64,000 bases of DNA from Kitasatospora phosalacinea (GTDB lineage Bacteria > Actinomycetota > Actinomycetes > Streptomycetales > Streptomycetaceae), in assembly GCF_030268885.1 (NCBI RefSeq), contig NZ_BSSA01000008.1, forward strand, positions 1-64,000, written 5' to 3'. The position numbers were made by a program, and so were the translations under genes. Shown here piece by piece: positions 63,596 through 64,000 of the stretch. Positions within the stretch are counted from its first letter, which is position 1; every line of letters begins with the position of its first letter. The notes beneath the pieces were generated by a model. It searched no databases and had not been told where the DNA came from. It saw nothing but the letters and a program-made list of their open reading frames with translations.

Positions 63596-64000
63596 GGGCG
63601 ACCCGCTCGACCAGCGTCTGCCAGCCGTCCGCGAGCAGGGCGCCCAGGTCGTTCTCGCCGCACCCGGCGGACTCGCCCCCGGGGGGCAGGTCGGCGACCA
63701 GGAAGAGCAGCGGGGGGCCCTCCAGGGCGCTGGCGAGCTGCAGCGAGAGGGTGTCCGGGTCGGGGAGGCCCAGGGCGGCCTGGCCCAGCAGCATCCGGAT
63801 GTGCGGGCGGGAGAAGTTCGGTCCGACCGCGGGCGGGACGGGCCCCTTGCGCTCGAACGCGGCGCGGGCGATCTCGTGGCGCTCCAGCAGGAAGCGGGTG
63901 CGGGCGCGCCCGTAGGCGATCAGCCGGTCGACCGGGTCGGCACCGGGCCCGAGCGGGGGCGGCCCGGACAGCACCTGGCACTGGAAGCGCTGCTCCTCGG
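63588..64000 (-). CDS. TetR family regulator, C-terminal part (runs off the window)
   Basis: Open at the window edge and ending at TGA 63588-63590; 137 residues visible. No DNA-binding domain is in view. The visible part is a TetR C-terminal domain (PVDRLIAYGRARTRFLLERH, HIRMLLGQAALG, ALEGPPLLFLVADLP, GCGENDLGALLADGW), similar to the TetR_C group that follows the QacR-like fold. The N-terminus lies beyond 64000. Target and ligand unknown. Confidence 0.8.
   Translation of the reverse strand, partial: EEQRFQCQVLSGPPPLGPGADPVDRLIAYGRARTRFLLERHEIARAAFERKGPVPPAVGPNFSRPHIRMLLGQAALGLPDPDTLSLQLASALEGPPLLFLVADLPPGGESAGCGENDLGALLADGWQTLVERVARR

Overview
The window is about 74% GC, has strong third-position GC bias, uses many GTG and TTG starts, and carries families typical of Streptomycetaceae: DUF1876 pairs, PF03640 lipoproteins, giant RHS and LamG secreted proteins, and sugar importers without their own ATPase. 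It is most likely a Streptomyces or Kitasatospora chromosome. All calls come from reading the sequence and translations by eye; no database search was run. I saw no tRNA, rRNA, CRISPR array or large biosynthetic cluster.

Layout. 1-360: 3' tail of an IS110-type transposase, then a repeat-rich tail. 354-5835: a two-domain VOC protein, a ferredoxin-reductase-type flavoprotein, a DUF1876 protein, an ECF sigma/zinc anti-sigma pair, a PF03640 lipoprotein and a thioredoxin. 5914-18331: two giant secreted proteins transcribed divergently, a 2423-residue RHS protein with an inserted bulb-lectin domain and a non-toxin-like C-terminus, and a 1621-residue DNRLRE/ricin-lectin/LamG protein. 18416-27676: pirin, Asp-box propeller, MarR with divergent extradiol dioxygenase, small oxidoreductases, a Tat-exported multicopper oxidase. 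27705-31323: two overlapping membrane genes sharing a duplicated extracellular domain and a cytoplasmic Cys/His domain. 31459-41614: short UvrA-like ABC protein, HEAT-type protein, a MerR-controlled and a TetR-controlled oxidoreductase, a GNAT, DinB and 2OG-Fe(II) proteins.

41680-48190 is the most coherent catabolic unit. A MerR gene converges on a four-gene operon: alpha-methylacyl-CoA racemase-type enzyme, acyl-CoA dehydrogenase, thiolase and FadB-type fusion. Near-identical 23-bp sites precede both the regulator and the operon, so the set looks like one regulon for branched-chain acyl-CoA breakdown. 48354-51880 holds a GNAT, a flavin monooxygenase, a second DUF1876 and a Pr6Pr-like membrane protein; 51881-52193 holds a probable PIN-toxin remnant. 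52194-56382 is an IclR-controlled solute importer, followed by a divergent EPSP synthase, two ABC-F proteins (the first with a long leader and a possible leader peptide), a DUF4240 protein, a nitroreductase, a RimJ/RimL-type GNAT and a truncated TetR gene at the window edge.

The best leads for something undescribed are the RHS protein with a bactofilin-like tail instead of a toxin, the two-gene membrane module with three copies of an unassigned extracellular domain, and the ABC-F leader. Several intergenic regions carry clear palindromic operators next to the regulator that probably reads them.
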